Program-made: the position numbers and the translations under genes
Notes under the pieces: model-generated
Databases searched by the model: none
Seen by the model: only the letters and a program-made list of their open reading frames with translations
What the model was told of the DNA's origin: nothing
Assembly: GCA_005805045.1 (NCBI GenBank)
Contig: SYNW01000135.1
Coordinates: 1-6,137 of the forward strand
DNA: 6,137 nt
Origin: Actinomycetota bacterium
Lineage (GTDB): Bacteria; Actinomycetota; Acidimicrobiia; Acidimicrobiales; Ilumatobacteraceae
Reading direction: 5' to 3'
Shown: positions 5,152 to 6,137 of the stretch, in pieces
How positions within the stretch are numbered: the first letter of the stretch is position 1
Layout of the letters: the number at the start of each line of letters is the position of its first letter

Positions 5152-6093
5152 ATGAATTTCGTCGCCCATGCGCGCGCACGAATTACGGCTGCACCAGTTT
5201 CGGCGGTGTTCATCGCGGTTTTTGCTTGGGGTGTAGGACCACTTCTATTCTTGGCGCCTTCAATTTCCATCAATTCGATCCTGTTTTATCGAGTTTTATT
5301 CTGGCCACCGTTGCTTTATCTGATCGTACGTCGAGCTGGAAAGTTGATCAACAAGAAACTTTTTCGATCGGTGCTCGTGCCTGGTGTTCTGTTCGGAGTC
5401 TCCACAATTTTTGGTTTCACGGCGATAACTGAAACATCAGTCGCTAACGCGACGATTATTGGCAACATTTCGACTGCGATGGTGCTGTTCGCCGCACCAA
5501 AATTCTTGAACGAAAAGGTTTCACGATGGCAGGTTCTGCTTGCGTTGACAAGTTTCACTGGCGTCGTGGTGATAGTCGTTGGTGCGGGTGATACGGGCGG
5601 CTCGTCATTATTTGGTGACTTATTGGCTCTGATCAATGCGCTGACCTGGACTTTTTATTTCATTTCGTCCAAGCGACGCCGAGTCGATGGCGTCGATACT
5701 TGGCAGTTTTTATATGGCGTGAGTGTGATTCAAGTTTGCGTCGTAGTGCCGTATGCGTTGCTGACAAGCAATGACATTTCGCGGATAACCTGGCGCGATT
5801 TTGGTTTTCTGGTCGCAATGACGCTTTTTTCGGGCACGATCGGTCATAGTTTCATGGTCTGGGCACAGAAATATGTCGACGCCTCGGTGTCGTCATTGAT
5901 TCTGTTGCTTGGTCCCGTTATCTCTTCGATAGGTGCGTGGTTCGTTTACGATCAAAACATTTCTTTGTTCCAAGTTGTCGGGGGCGTAGTCGTGCTTGCT
6001 TCGCTTGCAGGCGTGGTGCGGTTGTCAAGTGCAGCAAAGATAAGCCGAGGAGTGTTGGGTACTGCTGACCCGTTGCTAAACTCAGATTCCTAA
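5152..6093 (+). CDS. DMT superfamily transporter with two EamA domains
   Basis: A 313-residue integral membrane protein with about ten hydrophobic helices in two repeated halves of about 140 residues each, the EamA (drug/metabolite transporter) layout. The first repeat includes FYRVLFWPPLLYLIV and the typical ETSVANATIIGNISTAMVLF with a following LNEKVSRWQ, where the charged residues mark the end of the helix. The second repeat begins at GDLLALINALTWTFYFISSK and ends with VSSLILLLGPVISSIGAW and FQVVGGVVVLASLAGVV. EamA proteins export or exchange small metabolites such as amino acids or nucleobases; the substrate cannot be inferred here. The frame can be extended to 5119, but that would overlap the previous gene, so ATG 5152 is chosen. 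It lies 7 bases after the previous stop with no good Shine-Dalgarno sequence, which points to translational coupling. Confidence 0.92.
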   Translation: MNFVAHARARITAAPVSAVFIAVFAWGVGPLLFLAPSISINSILFYRVLFWPPLLYLIVRRAGKLINKKLFRSVLVPGVLFGVSTIFGFTAITETSVANATIIGNISTAMVLFAAPKFLNEKVSRWQVLLALTSFTGVVVIVVGAGDTGGSSLFGDLLALINALTWTFYFISSKRRRVDGVDTWQFLYGVSVIQVCVVVPYALLTSNDISRITWRDFGFLVAMTLFSGTIGHSFMVWAQKYVDASVSSLILLLGPVISSIGAWFVYDQNISLFQVVGGVVVLASLAGVVRLSSAAKISRGVLGTADPLLNSDS

Positions 6094-6108
6094 GTAAATA
6101 CATTAAAT

Positions 6109-6137
6109 GCGGACGTGGCTCAGTGGTAGAGCATCAC
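6109..6137 (+). tRNA. tRNA gene, 5' part only; probably tRNA-Gly
   Basis: The last 29 bases match the 5' portion of a tRNA: acceptor strand GCGGACG, bases TG at positions 8-9, D stem GCTC with GAGC closing around the loop AGTGGTA (containing the invariant GG), base A26, and the first bases TCAC of the anticodon stem. The acceptor GCGGACG and the TCAC start of the anticodon stem are those of bacterial tRNA-Gly with anticodon GCC, but the anticodon is beyond the window, so identity is inferred. The gene starts 15 bases after the transporter stop. AT-rich sequence just ahead (TAAATA 6095-6100, TACATT 6099-6104) might hold a promoter, but spacing to the mature 5' end is poor and read-through from the transporter gene is also possible. 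Confidence 0.93.

Noticed and set aside
4596..5273. A 225-codon open frame on the minus strand opposite the small-gene cluster.
   Set aside because: It spans the antisense of three consecutive plus-strand genes, with a low-complexity composition and no coherent domain. The plus-strand frames have transmembrane helices and sensible starts and stops.
1..6137. Mobile element, CRISPR array, toxin-antitoxin or phage defence genes.
   Set aside because: No transposase, integrase, spaced direct repeats, or toxin/defence motifs are visible in any frame. Although a tRNA lies at the end, its 3' part and any attachment site are outside the window.

Overview
The window looks like a piece of a compact actinobacterial chromosome of roughly balanced base composition. 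This is inferred from a SAM-I/SAM-IV-type riboswitch in front of metX, GTG starts preceded by TANNNT hexamers but no Shine-Dalgarno sequence (the leaderless pattern common in Actinobacteria), and the types of encoded protein. A planktonic, moderate-G+C lineage, perhaps within Acidimicrobiia, fits best, but taxonomy cannot be settled from this sequence alone. The presence of SURF1 implies an aerobic organism with a heme-copper cytochrome oxidase.

Layout. Positions 1-1623 (+) hold the 3' end of a MoxR-type AAA+ ATPase gene followed 9 bases later by a CoxE-like von Willebrand A protein, a standard ATPase/VWA chaperone pair. Its stop overlaps the stop of a convergent SURF1 gene (1615-2355, -). 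SURF1 is divergent from a short DCC-family (DUF393) thiol-disulfide oxidoreductase-like gene (2411-2794, +); the 55-base gap carries two back-to-back leaderless-type promoters. Positions 2795-3030 contain no gene but an inverted repeat and a SAM-binding riboswitch that leads into metX (3031-4221, +), which makes O-acylhomoserine for methionine synthesis. metX overlaps at its 3' end a convergent gene for a 129-residue membrane-anchored protein (4210-4599, -). Divergent from that one, after 26 bases, is a tight plus-strand cluster: a 94-residue two-helix membrane protein, a 74-residue soluble protein of unknown function and a DMT/EamA transporter (5152-6093). The window ends inside a tRNA gene, probably tRNA-Gly.

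How it works together. The only clear regulatory unit is riboswitch plus metX: the RNA senses S-adenosylmethionine, the pathway end product, and controls the branch-point enzyme. SURF1 and the VWA/ATPase pair are assembly or maturation factors, but no client gene is in the window. Gene packing is extreme: both convergent pairs overlap, and the largest non-coding stretch (236 bases) is mostly riboswitch. I see no mobile element, CRISPR array, phage gene or clearly new multi-gene system. The most interesting items are the four-segment switching architecture around riboswitch stem P1, the paired leaderless promoters, and the small uncharacterised genes at 4210-5144.
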